DNA of 64,000 nt from Brachionus plicatilis (Eukaryota > Rotifera > Eurotatoria > Ploima > Brachionidae). Shown piece by piece: positions 41,728-51,537 of the stretch (position 1 is the first letter of the stretch; each line of letters opens with the position of its first letter). A program made the translations under genes and the position numbers. The stretch covers positions 175,986 to 239,985 of the forward strand of contig QEOQ01000238.1 of assembly GCA_010279815.1 (NCBI GenBank), written 5' to 3'. Under the pieces are notes generated by a model. It did no database searches. It was not told the origin of the DNA and saw nothing but the letters and a program-made list of their open reading frames with translations.

Positions 41728-43173
41728 TTAATCAAAATTCCAAATTTTGATTGTCTTGTCCCAACTTCCGCTCCCCATAGTATATTGATCTATTGAAATA
41801 AGAAATATCACCCTATTAGTATGACCTGTGAGTGTTTTGTTGCATTCTGAATTTTGAATGTTCCAAATCTTGATTGTATTATAACTTCCGCTGACTATAG
41901 TATTTTGATCTATTGAAAGAAGACACAAAACAGAATTTGTATGGCCTGTGAGTGTTTTGATGCATTCTGATTTTTGAATATTCCAAATTTTGATTGTTGC
42001 ATCCCAACTTCCGCTCGCTAAAGTATTTTGATCTATTGAAAGAAGACACCTAACACAATCAGTATGACCTTTGAGCGTTTTGATGTATTCTGAATTTTGA
42101 ATGTTCCAAATCTTGATTGTTTTATCTTTACTTCCGCTCGCTAAAGTATTTTGATCTATTGAAAGAAGACACCAAACAGAATCAATATGACCTTTGAGCG
42201 TTTTGATGCATTCTGAATTTTGAATGTTCCAAATTTTGACTGTTTCATCCCAACTACCGCTCGCTATTATATTTTGATTTATTGTTAGAAGACACCTTAC
42301 CCTATCAGTATGGCCAATGAGTGTTTTGATGCAATATGATTTTTGAATTTCCCAAATCTTTATTGTCATATCCTCACTTCCGCTCGCTATAGTATTTTGA
42401 TCTATTGAAAGAAGACACCAAACAGAATCAGTATGTCCTGTGAGTGTTTTGATGCAATCTGATTTTTGAATATTCCAAATCTTGATTGTCTTATCCTCAC
42501 TTCCGCTGGCTATAGTATTTTGATCTATGGTAAGAAGACACAAAACAGAATCAGTATGACCTGTGAGCGTTTTGATGCATTGTGTGTTTTCAAATTTTTC
42601 CCATTCTAGTTTTCCTATAATATTAGCCAATTCTTTAGAACATTTAGTTTTTTTAAATATGTCTTTTATTTCTGTTTTAAACATTTCATTATATTTTACC
42701 TTTTCATTTTCTATTTTTTCAATGTATTCATTTTCTTTTTCAATTTTTTCCATCAAATCATCTATCTCCAACATTTCTTCAGTAAATTTTTTCTTACTTA
42801 ATCGTCCAAATTCATCTTTTTTGTATTCTTGAAGAAATACTCTTCTTCTTTGTTTAACTTCATCAACTAATTCATTTCTATGGTCGTTTATTTTTTTTTT
42901 CATTTCTTTTGCATGCATATCGATTTCAATTTTTAAATCTTTAAATTGATTTTCTATTTTATGATCGACATCGCTATTTGTGATTTCTTCTAACGCCTTT
43001 TCAATCTGTGCTCTTTTTATTTTCTCTTGATTTATCGGCATTTTTAAAGTGTCTTCAACATTTACAGAATGTAATTTTATGCATTCCGGACAATTTATAT
43101 CTCCCGTTTTTTCCATTAAATTTTTATATTGTGTCCATTTTTCGCAATTTAGTCTTATTGTTATTTCTTCCAT
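41728..43173 (-). CDS. Coiled-coil / seven-repeat WD40 protein
   Basis: Single-exon 481-codon gene on the minus strand; ATG at 43171-43173. Residues 1-40 hold two cysteine pairs' worth of spacing (C10, C28, C31) but no full RING or B-box. Residues 50-175 are highly charged and predicted coiled coil (heptad-like K/E runs: EKIEKENEYIEKIENEKVKY). From residue 199 to the end there are seven WD40 repeats of 40 residues, each like CIKTLTGHTDSVWCLLSIDQ, NTIASGS, KTIKIWNIQ. GH and IW/WD dipeptides are present in each, enough for a closed seven-blade propeller. Repeats are so alike that they form a 120-bp tandem repeat in DNA. The layout (coiled coil plus propeller) resembles adaptor proteins such as TRAF7-like or TRIM-like WD proteins, but I cannot assign an orthologue. 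Function: probable protein-protein scaffold. Confidence 0.8.
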   Translation of the reverse strand: MEEITIRLNCEKWTQYKNLMEKTGDINCPECIKLHSVNVEDTLKMPINQEKIKRAQIEKALEEITNSDVDHKIENQFKDLKIEIDMHAKEMKKKINDHRNELVDEVKQRRRVFLQEYKKDEFGRLSKKKFTEEMLEIDDLMEKIEKENEYIEKIENEKVKYNEMFKTEIKDIFKKTKCSKELANIIGKLEWEKFENTQCIKTLTGHTDSVLCLLTIDQNTIASGSEDKTIKIWNIQKSDCIKTLTGHTDSVWCLLSIDQNTIASGSEDMTIKIWEIQKSYCIKTLIGHTDRVRCLLTINQNIIASGSWDETVKIWNIQNSECIKTLKGHIDSVWCLLSIDQNTLASGSKDKTIKIWNIQNSEYIKTLKGHTDCVRCLLSIDQNTLASGSWDATIKIWNIQKSECIKTLTGHTNSVLCLLSIDQNTIVSGSYNTIKIWNIQNSECNKTLTGHTNRVIFLISIDQYTMGSGSWDKTIKIWNFD

Positions 43174-43454
43174 TTTAAAAATTAAAAAAAAATTGGATCA
43201 AATGAAAAATTCTGTTACAATTATTCTGTTAAAGTCTTTTGTTGTATTCGAGTATTTAGTCTTAATTATCTAAATAAAGTTGGGGTTGGGAATTAAATAA
43301 AAATAAAGTAGTTATTGGTGATTATTAAATTAAGTTAGCATTAGTTTCCTAAAATAAAATAAAGAATCTATTAGATGAAAATTAAAATTATAATAAAATG
43401 AAATTTTTAAATCAAATGAAAAATTTTATTGTGATTATTTTGTTAAAGTTTGCT

Positions 43455-43640
43455 ATTTGCCTTTTAAATAATTAATATATTTACGAAATTCAACGTCATT
43501 ATAATAAGTTGTACGTAAACCATTAGTAAGATGTTTCCATAGATTAGCTGCTAGATGAAAATAGCAACCGTCAACATTTGCTCCTTAACAACATTTTTTT
43601 ACAGTTTTAAAATTGCCAATTCAAAGTTGCATAATATATC
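43455..43640 (-). pseudogene. MULE transposase core fragment
   Basis: Minus strand reads GANVDGCYFHLAANLWKHLT followed by NGLRTTYYNDVEFRKYINYL. The GCxFHxxxxLWK...GL...Y....FR pattern is the conserved end of the MULE transposase domain (PF10551-like). Stops on both sides. It lies 280 bp upstream of the WD40 start. Confidence 0.65.
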
Positions 43641-44929
43641 TTTCGGCTTTGTCTGAATATATCAACCTAAAATACTAATTAATCGGTAATAATTTTCTTT
43701 TTTTTTGTCTGGTTTCGGCTGTTTTTACACAATTTATGAACCAGACTTCTTTTTTTTTAAAATTTTTCTCCATTTAGCTTAGTGAGATTTAACAAACTAA
43801 ATTGAATAGGGTAACTTTGAAAAGGAAAAACTCTTAAAATTTCTAAAAAGAAAAAAATTCTATTTTATTTTTTATGTTAATTTCTATCTAGGTTTTCTGT
43901 AATGTTTTGACGTAAATTTTTTCTTTTTTACATATATTTTTTTTCTAAATTTAGAGTCTAAATTTTTAAAAATAAGAAAATTTATTAAATTGCATGGTAT
44001 ACAAATTTGAAATTCCATTTATAAAAAAAGTGAAATTCAAATAAAAAATAATAAGAAAAGCAAATAATTATTATCCGACAGCAACATATGACTTAAGAAC
44101 AACATCATACATATTTTCAATTGCAACAATAACCAAACCATTTGTTTTTTTGTCGGATTTTTTGATATCCCCAGTTGTTTTGATAAAGATGATAATTTTT
44201 TACTTTGCTATGGTTATCGATGATATCTAAAATAGTCTACCCGTTTTTTATAATTTTATCGTTCTTGATTGAAAAATCATCAATTTTGAGATCTTTTTTG
44301 AAATGTTGACAAAGATGATTTGTAAATTTTTCTCTTAAATCTAAATTTTGTTGTTGGACTATCTTTTGAATTTTTTCAATCATTTTTATTTATATATTCA
44401 ATTTTGATTTAAAATTTAAAAATTTGATTTTTAAATTAAGAACTATGTAATTTCAATGAAATTTTCAATCTCGTTACTTTTTTTTTTTTTTTTAAACCTT
44501 AAAATAAGATTTATTTTTTGACATATTTTGTATTTTATTTATTTAATTCTCTTTTTTTCTTTTCCTAATAAATGGGTTCACTTGGCTCTACAGAGTATGG
44601 CACTAAGCCTTTCAAGTGAATTGAAATATATATGTTTTTCTAATCTTCGTCCAATAAAGTTGCATTTATTCGCAGACATCTTCATTTTCCATTTAAAGTT
44701 CACGAAATTCAAAACTTTAGTGCTATCTGAATTTCACATTTTTGACTCAAATTTCGTAATCTACGCCATCGAAAACCCCAAAAAAAAAATTTTACACCCA
44801 GGGTTCCAAAAATAGCAAACCCTTTAGAAAAATTGTTGTTCTTTAAGACTCAAAATCTCAAAGATAAAACTTAAATAAACTAAAAAAGTATATATATTCT
44901 GAAAGAGCATTAAATTCTCAACAAAAAAT
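43641..44929. other. AT-rich DNA with minor coding debris
   Basis: A 48-codon minus-strand frame (44240-44384, MIEKIQKIVQQQNLDLREKF...) may be transposon debris. A 34-bp sequence at about 44698-44738 recurs inverted at 49592-49632. No gene supported. Confidence 0.35.
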
Positions 44930-45655
44930 TTAAATGAATGGTGTATTTTTAACAGAATTGACATAAACTGGTCAAAAACTTTTTGCATGATTTTTGAAAA
45001 TAGGAAAAAATTATATCCAGATAAGATTAGAGTAGGTAATGAAAACATATTAGTTGTAAAGGAAATCTGTTTATTAGGATTCATAATTGATCAAAATCTT
45101 AATTTTACCAAATTTGTATCTAATTTATCAATTCAAGTTAATAGGAAATTATTTTCTATCAAGAGAATTTTCTATCTTGCTACTTCAGTAAAAATACAGT
45201 TTTTTAAGACCTTTATCCTCCCATATTTTGACTATTGCTCTACGCTTTTATGCTATTTTTCAAAAGAAGCAATAAATAAATTAGCTAAAAGTTATTATAT
45301 CTCTATCATAAAACTTTTAAATCTTAAGCTTGAAGCAAACAGCTTTAATGAAATAAATAACGCATTAGAAAAGTATGGTCTTTATTCATTTCAACATCGA
45401 ATTTTTGAAAGGATGCTAACTTTTTCTTATAAATGTATATTTTATTTCAATTCTCCGCTAAATCTTAAAGATAAATTAAAGAAAAATGACTCAAGAAATT
45501 TGAATTATACTTTAAGGAACAACAATAACCTTATTGAACCAATGGCCAAATCAAAAAGTGGTGAAAAAACATTTGAACATTTTTATTCAAGATTAATAAA
45601 TTGCTTTGTGATCAAGAGATCAATGTTGAAGTTTTCAACGTTTAAGCTTTCAATT
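44930..45655 (+). mobile_element. LINE reverse transcriptase C-terminal half, cut by assembly gap
   Basis: Frame from RIDINWSKTF / CMIFENRKKLYPDKI through ILVVKEICLLGFIIDQNLNF, FFKTFILPYFDYCSTLLCYF to RLINCFVIKRSMLKF, then N. This is the region after the catalytic box of a jockey-like LINE RT. It has no stop for 220 codons up to the gap. The remainder is unsequenced. Confidence 0.75.
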
Positions 45656-45803
45656 NNNNNNNNNNNNNNNNNNNNNNNNNNNNNNNNNNNNNNNNNNNNN
45701 NNNNNNNNNNNNNNNNNNNNNNNNNNNNNNNNNNNNNNNNNNNNNNNNNNNNNNNNNNNNNNNNNNNNNNNNNNNNNNNNNNNNNNNNNNNNNNNNNNNN
45801 NNN
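45656..45803. other. Assembly gap (148 N)
   Basis: A run of N. The sequences on its two sides belong to different transposon types, so the junction is unknown. Confidence 1.
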
Positions 45804-46345
45804 TTTAAAAATAATTATTTAAATAAATGAAGTGTTAATCAGTCTCATGAGGCATGGGCACTAGCCTGTTGATTAACCTTGAATTAATTAATCTTTATCA
45901 ATTTGAACGACTTTTTCAAATGCTCGAATTTAAAAAGGAATTTAACTTTCCAATTAAACATGAGTTTGAAATAATTTTTGATAACGCTAGAACATATACA
46001 GCTCAAAATATAAATATTGAGTATTTTAGGTATTTTATTTAGAGTTCTGAAGGTCCACTAATAGACCAAGTTTACTCATAAGTTTCCTCTTTAAGATTAT
46101 CATCATTTAGACACTGTCCGTATGACGAGCAAGAATAAATCAAACATTTCCAAGAATGATGGAGCTTTTAGCCGAAGCTAGAGAAAAGTATTTGGGTTCT
46201 GAGCTTTCAAAAAAATTAATTAGACGATTTTGGCGGTGTTTAGTAGGTTACAATAATGGTGCGACATACGGTCAAGTACTTTAAGCATATATTTCAGGAA
46301 AATCGAAAAAAACAGTAGTTGAGCACCTAAAAATATCGAATTCTT
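45804..46345 (+). pseudogene. DDE-type transposase remnant (unassigned family)
   Basis: The frame 45854-46042 reads LYQFERLFQMLEFKKEFNF, then FEIIFDNARTYTAQNINIEY; the FDNARTxTA phrase looks like the second catalytic Asp region of a DDE transposase. Further on (about 46155-46345), in another frame with one TAA, comes ELLAEAREKYLGSELSKKLI, RRFWRCLVGYNNGATYGQVL, AYISGKSKK, resembling the C-terminal tail of the same type of transposase. The part between them is deleted. Family assignment is from memory of sequence style, not a search. Confidence 0.5.
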
Positions 46346-48269
46346 TAGTTTAATCTAAAAATTCTAATAAAAAATTCAAATTTGACAAATTTGTTAAAAA
46401 TCACATGATTTAAAGAGATTTTTTAAGAAACATAAAGTAATAAATTGGAATAACTAAAAGAAAAATTAAAGAAAAATAAAGCAATAAATTTTGGCCTGGT
46501 ACAACTGAACCAAGTCCTTTCTTCATACTTTATCCCATGAGATTCAAGTAGTGTTGTAAATCAAATTGGCGATTTGAACAAATTATTCGATTTATTTCGA
46601 TTTAAATTTAACATTAAATTTGGATTCAAATTTAAACATAAATAAAATTTGAATTCAAATTTAAACTCAAAAAATATTTAAATTCTAAGATTAATTTAAA
46701 TAATTCTAAATTCTATTTAATTGTGTTTTAATTAAAATTACTTAAACAATTTGACTAATTTAAATTTTCGGATATAACTAAAACCTACTAAAATTTTATG
46801 CTGATATCCCATTCCATAGCATGCTCTTTTTTCAAATGACCAAGCATATTGCTTGAGTAATTTGTATTACTATATTCAACAGTGAAATATCAGCATTTTT
46901 ATTTACTAAAATTTTCTAACTTTAATTGAATTATTGTGGTAAGAGATCTTTTAATGTATTGCTTTTTGTTTATCGATCGAGAAGTAAAAGGTGCTTGTAA
47001 AAAATCTTGAGTTTGACTCATTTTTAAGAATATAAATTTGTTTTTAATAAAACTATTACTAAAACACGGACCACGGAATGTTTTAGTAATAACCAGGTCG
47101 GTTATTACTAAAACACGGACCTCCAGTTTTTAAATAAAACACGGACCCATACTTATCTCCCCCATTAAGACTATGCCATTTATCCCCCACCATTTTTCTA
47201 ATACATAATTTTACCAGCTTTCACGCAAGACAAAAATCTAAGCTCTAGCACATTTGGTTTGCCCTTCATTTAAGCTTGAAATCAAATTGTTTTAATTAAT
47301 TAAATTTATTTTTTAAATATTTCATTTAAATAATTTATTTTTTAAGACTCAGTTTATTTAACTTTTTTTTTCATTTTTTAAATTTTTTCCATTATATAAT
47401 TAATGGATTAAAAATTTTTTTCTTTTTTGCATGTCACTAAAATACTTCTTACATTTGATTTCACTTGAGATTTTTTACAAAATTGATTGCAAAAAAGATT
47501 GATAATTAAGTTTTATTATTTTGTGTTAATAAACATAGAAATATAGAGGAAGGAAATTAATAAATATTCGGTCGATAAGAAAAATCGCTTATTGTTTTAG
47601 CTATTTTATTTAAAAACGATTTATTTTTTTTCAACAAATAAAAATAATTACCGAAAACTCGGTCCCACTCCTCTTGGAACAATGTCAAAATTTGGGTTAA
47701 TTCTTTATAAACCCAAATAATACCTTCGAAGCCATGCAATAAAATTATTTCATTTTTTTTTAGAATAAACCTTGAAACCTGACTTTAAACTAAGAGTAAG
47801 CGCAAAAACTTGCTTTTATTCTTAGAATAATTTCGAATTTTTTCTGGAATAAACTTGTAAAATTGTGGAGTCAAATTAAAAATTAAAAATTAACTTTTAT
47901 TTTAAATTTTGTATTTATTTAGAGTAAAAGTTAAATGAAAAATCAATTGACACCGAATTCTGATTTTTTGAGAATTATCTGATTGAAATAATTATCGGTC
48001 CATATTAACGAACCCTTTTTGATCAAAAATAAAACTTTTGCATTAGCATGATTTAATAATTTCTATTAAATTATTGTTAATTTAAAATTTTAAAATATAG
48101 AAAAATTTTTTATTGTTGAGATTTTTATAATATTTTTTGGGCTCGTTAGAATATTATATTAAACTTTACTCTTCTGATTTATTGAAACACTTTAGGTTTG
48201 AATAAAAAACATAAAAAAGAGAAAAAATTTAAAAATAGTGTTTTTCTATTTTATTTACATTGATAAATA

Positions 48270-48564
48270 ACGTAATTGTCCGATAAATATGACATGTCAC
48301 TAACAAATTTAGTGACATGTAATATTTCAGTGAACACTGATTTTTTAAAATTGAAATATTCGCTTTTAGTGACATGCAACAATAAGCAAATATGCATAAA
48401 TATTGCTATTTTTTATGAAAATATTATGCATATTCGCTTTTTGTTGCATGTCACTAAAAGCGAATATTTCAATTTTAAAAATCAGTGTTCACTCAAATAT
48501 TACATGTCACTAAAATAGGGTTACTCTGTTTTAGTGACATGTCATATTTATCGGACATTTACGT
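48270..48564 (+). mobile_element. 295-bp TA-flanked palindromic MITE, copy B
   Basis: Flanked by TA (48268-48269 and 48565-48566). It is the reverse complement of copy A (24905-25199); lengths are equal and I see no difference in the parts I compared, including the whole 80-codon frame. It sits inside the long-TIR element. Confidence 0.92.
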
Positions 48565-48596
48565 TACTTTTTTAATTTTTAAAATTATAGAAAATA

Positions 48597-48924
48597 AGAT
48601 TTGAATAAAGATTTTTTGATTTAAAATCAAAATGAAGGACGAACCAAATGTGCTAGAGCTTAGATTTTGGTCTTGCGTGAAAGCTGGTAAAATTTTGTAC
48701 TAGAAAAATGGTGGGGGATAAATGTCATTGTTTTAATGGGGGAGATAAGTATGGGTCCGTAGATTTGAATAAAGATTTTTTGATTTAAAATCAAAATGAA
48801 GGACGAACCAAATGTGCTAGAGCTTAGATTTTTGTCTTGCGTGAAAGCTGGTAAAATTATGTATTAGAAAAATGGTGGGGGATAAATGGCATAGTCTTAA
48901 TGGGGAAGATAAGTATGGGTCCGT
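48597..48924. repeat. 164-bp tandem duplication of a TIR segment
   Basis: The segment starting agatttgaataaagattttt occurs at 48597 and again at 48761, each running to gataagtatgggtccgt. The two units differ by a few substitutions (ttttggtc/tttttgtc, cattgtttt/catagtctt). Only the outer unit continues into the TIR end. Confidence 0.88.
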
Positions 48925-49315
48925 GTTTTATTTAAAAACTGGAGGTCCGTGTTTTAGTAATAACCGACCTAAGACCTTGAACAAAAAAAAATAATTATTG
49001 AAAAAAGAAAAAAAATTGAAAAAACTTTATTTTTAGAATTTATTTGTTAATTACGTTTTAGAATTAATACACTTACTATAAAAACCGCCAAAATAAATTT
49101 AAATTTTCGTTTTGATTTTCAAATAAAAGCTTAATAACTGACTTTTTTAAATTGTAAATTGAATTGAATTATGATTAAAATTTGAATTTAAATTTAATTA
49201 TTATTCTGGGTTTAAATTTAAACTCAATTAAAAAATTAGTTTAAATTCAAACTCAAATTTAAAAATTAATTTAAATATTTAAAAGTAAATTCAAATGCTA
49301 TTTATTTACAACACT

Positions 49316-50025
49316 AGATTCAAGTAGAGAAGGTTACTTCTCGATTGCTTTTTACCATTCATCTTCATTCAAATATAAAATGGACAAGAAGAGTAAGCAA
49401 CCAGAAAATCGGATACCATTAAAAATCACATGATTTGAAGAGATTTTTTAAGAAAAATAAAGCAATAAAGTAAAAAAGTAAAACTATAGATTTGTTCAGA
49501 ATTTTGTCTAGATTTAAAAAAAAAAAAAAAAAAGTCGGGTAATAATTGATCCCTCGGAGGAGATTCCTCGGTTTTTCTAAATTACATAAAATATTCAGAT
49601 AGCACTAAAGTTTTGAATTTGGTGAACTTTGCAAAGCCAGTTCTTTGCTTTTTTCTTTATATATTTTTTTTTCTTTTTGGTCAATCAGTAGCAATATATT
49701 AAATTGTAGATTTTTAATCCTTCAAGGCAACGACTTTACTTTAAAAAAACTTTGAACAATTAAAAGTAGATTAAGTAATTGTGGCAGAAAAGCTTGGCGT
49801 GAGAATTAAAATTTTAATTAAAAATACTTGTGTTGTAACTAGGCTTCGTCATCCAAAGCCAACTGAATTGTCCGTATTTACACTTTACAAAAATACCAAT
49901 CTCAAGGTAAACAATTGCTAAACCTAATCCCAAGTCATACACAAAATAAACTGCTTTAAATTCGCTCTAATTAAATACAAACACAACCGAAAAAAAATAA
50001 TTTTTCATTTGACAAATATAACAAA
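49316..50025. other. Transposon debris and upstream region of the hydrolase-fold gene
   Basis: 49326-49480 continues the sequence interrupted at 46540 and may encode, on the minus strand, more of the DDE transposase (MVSDFLVAYSSCPFYI). From about 49790 the DNA is GC-richer and probably holds the promoter of the next gene. No TATA box seen. Confidence 0.4.
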
Positions 50026-51537
50026 ATGCTCTCAATTGGAAAATTTTGCTCAACCATTTTTGTCCTGGTCATCATGTTGACCAGTCTGGCCGCCATCGGA
50101 ATCTACTCAAGCTACACAGTCAAACCAGGGCCTAAATTCATACGCAACCAATTCATCGGTCTTTACCTGTCCATTCAGCTTCTATTCTACTGCCTACAAA
50201 CTTTGTATCTAAGCTACAAAAATCCACAGCGTTTCCTAAAGCCATTGGTTTTTGCCGATCTCGCCTATTTCACTTTGGCCATAGTTTTCTCCAGTCTGTC
50301 CGCTCTTTTTCATGTCTTGACCAACCGAGTCGACTCATGTGTCTTCTCCAGTCTCATTGTGCTCATTAATCTGCTCAATTTTTTGCTAATCATTAACAGA
50401 CGCTTCGAAACCAAGACCCACAAAAAATACATGGACTACATTGACTTTATAAAAACAAGTTCTTTTATTACTCTACAAGATGGTCTTTTAAAAAAAATTT
50501 TTCGCTTTTTAAATTTTCTATTAAAAATATTTTTTCTGCTAAGTTTAATTTTGATTTCAAATGGATCACTGATGAACAGCATGGCAAGAATAAAGTTCGG
50601 CGCCAAGGGCACATTTGTGAATGTTCCATTGTCGGACAAGTCCAATCGCTTAATTAAAATTCACCTTGTTTGTGACGGACCCAAAAGTGCCAATAGATCA
50701 AGCTTTCTTATCGAAGGCGACTGCAGGTCAAGTCACGTGGATTTTTTGGGCATTCAGAGAGAGCTGGTTAAAATGAACAGACGGGTGTGTGTTTGGGACA
50801 AGGCTGGCTTGGGCTACTCGGATTTTTTCTACTCAGACATGCACAATCATGGCTTGTATTATTCCAATTTTTTAAGGAGTATTAACGAGTCCAGAGTGGT
50901 GCTGGTGGGAATGGGAGATGGCGCTGATTTGGTGCTCGCGAACGCTGGCAAACTTGACAATTTAGAGAGGCTGGTTTTGTTTGATGCGTTGCCCACTCGG
51001 CTCAGATGGCACGCTGAATCACAAGTACGCAATTGGAGCCAGAACAAACTGCAGGAACAAATTGGAAATTTTGTGGAGAAAAAAATTTGGCTGATTAAGC
51101 TTGTGAACGCGTTTGCAGTGCCGTTGGGGCTAGTACCAAGTGTGGTGCAGAGAAAAAATTTTGATTTCAGCATGGAAAACAATCTGCTTTGGCTTAATGA
51201 AAAGGTTTGGCTAAGCGAGAAAATGTATCTGGAGCAGCTGGAAGGTTCGGGTGACAAGTTATTTGATTTGGGTGGCTTTGACGTGAGGGTCAGTCACGTG
51301 ATTACGAAAAAATCAAATGATCAAATTTATGATCAATTGTGTGCTCCTAAGAACCAAAAGGCCAACTCAAGGTACTGTTTGTATGAGAAAAAAATGAATG
51401 GGTATTTGGTGTCGGAAAGAAGTAAAATGGTTAACAATGGAAGTGTTTATGAGTGCAATGAAAATGAGTGTGGTGCTGAGTATTTTATCAGAAATGCTCA
51501 ATTTACTGCCAAAGTTTTAGATGGCATAAGCTCTTAA
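50026..51537 (+). CDS. Multi-pass membrane protein with alpha/beta-hydrolase fold, nucleophile lost
   Basis: Single-exon gene of 503 codons in a GC-richer island. Residues 1-180 contain about five hydrophobic segments (8-28, 44-63, 75-97, 104-124, 163-180). Residues 205-500 look like an alpha/beta hydrolase: strand FLIEGDCRSSHVDFLG, the helix ELVKMNRRVCVWDKAGLGYS (compare DRxGxGxS), and the elbow VVLVGMGDGADLVLANAGKL. In active members the elbow is GxSxG; here it is G-M-G-D-G, so the nucleophile position (297) is Gly. The oxyanion HG motif is also EG. It is therefore likely a non-catalytic member or uses an unusual mechanism. The multi-TM plus hydrolase arrangement recalls membrane ABHD-type proteins, but I cannot name an orthologue. 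The gene has no stops or frameshifts. polyA-like aataaa lies at about 51710. Confidence 0.8.
   Translation: MLSIGKFCSTIFVLVIMLTSLAAIGIYSSYTVKPGPKFIRNQFIGLYLSIQLLFYCLQTLYLSYKNPQRFLKPLVFADLAYFTLAIVFSSLSALFHVLTNRVDSCVFSSLIVLINLLNFLLIINRRFETKTHKKYMDYIDFIKTSSFITLQDGLLKKIFRFLNFLLKIFFLLSLILISNGSLMNSMARIKFGAKGTFVNVPLSDKSNRLIKIHLVCDGPKSANRSSFLIEGDCRSSHVDFLGIQRELVKMNRRVCVWDKAGLGYSDFFYSDMHNHGLYYSNFLRSINESRVVLVGMGDGADLVLANAGKLDNLERLVLFDALPTRLRWHAESQVRNWSQNKLQEQIGNFVEKKIWLIKLVNAFAVPLGLVPSVVQRKNFDFSMENNLLWLNEKVWLSEKMYLEQLEGSGDKLFDLGGFDVRVSHVITKKSNDQIYDQLCAPKNQKANSRYCLYEKKMNGYLVSERSKMVNNGSVYECNENECGAEYFIRNAQFTAKVLDGISS

Larger units (their letters stand above)
47095..48970. mobile_element. 1.88-kb element with about 177-bp terminal inverted repeats
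   Basis: Left arm 47095-47271 begins AGGTCGGTTATTACTAAAAC, then acacggacctccag, cttatctcccccattaagac, accagctttcacgcaagaca and gctctagcacatttggtt. The right arm 48793-48970 is its near-exact complement. A partial third end (ctattactaaaacacggacc, 47053-47094) abuts the left arm. The interior has no recognised gene; a 60-codon minus frame (47557-47739) is not informative. No TSD could be defined. Confidence 0.8.
46550..49315. mobile_element. 2.77-kb insertion, 10-bp TSD AGATTCAAGT, itself hit by two others
   Basis: AGATTCAAGT stands at 46540-46549 and 49316-49325. The ends are inverted: AGTGTTGTAAAT. Subterminal zones are rich in aaatttgaattcaaattt-like words. A 10-bp TSD suits Mutator-like elements. 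Inside it lies the long-TIR element 47095-48970, and inside that the TA MITE 48270-48564. Without these it would be about 890 bp. Confidence 0.75.

Noticed and set aside
47557..47739. 60-codon frame in the long-TIR element as its transposase
   Set aside because: Too short and without any catalytic or DNA-binding motif.
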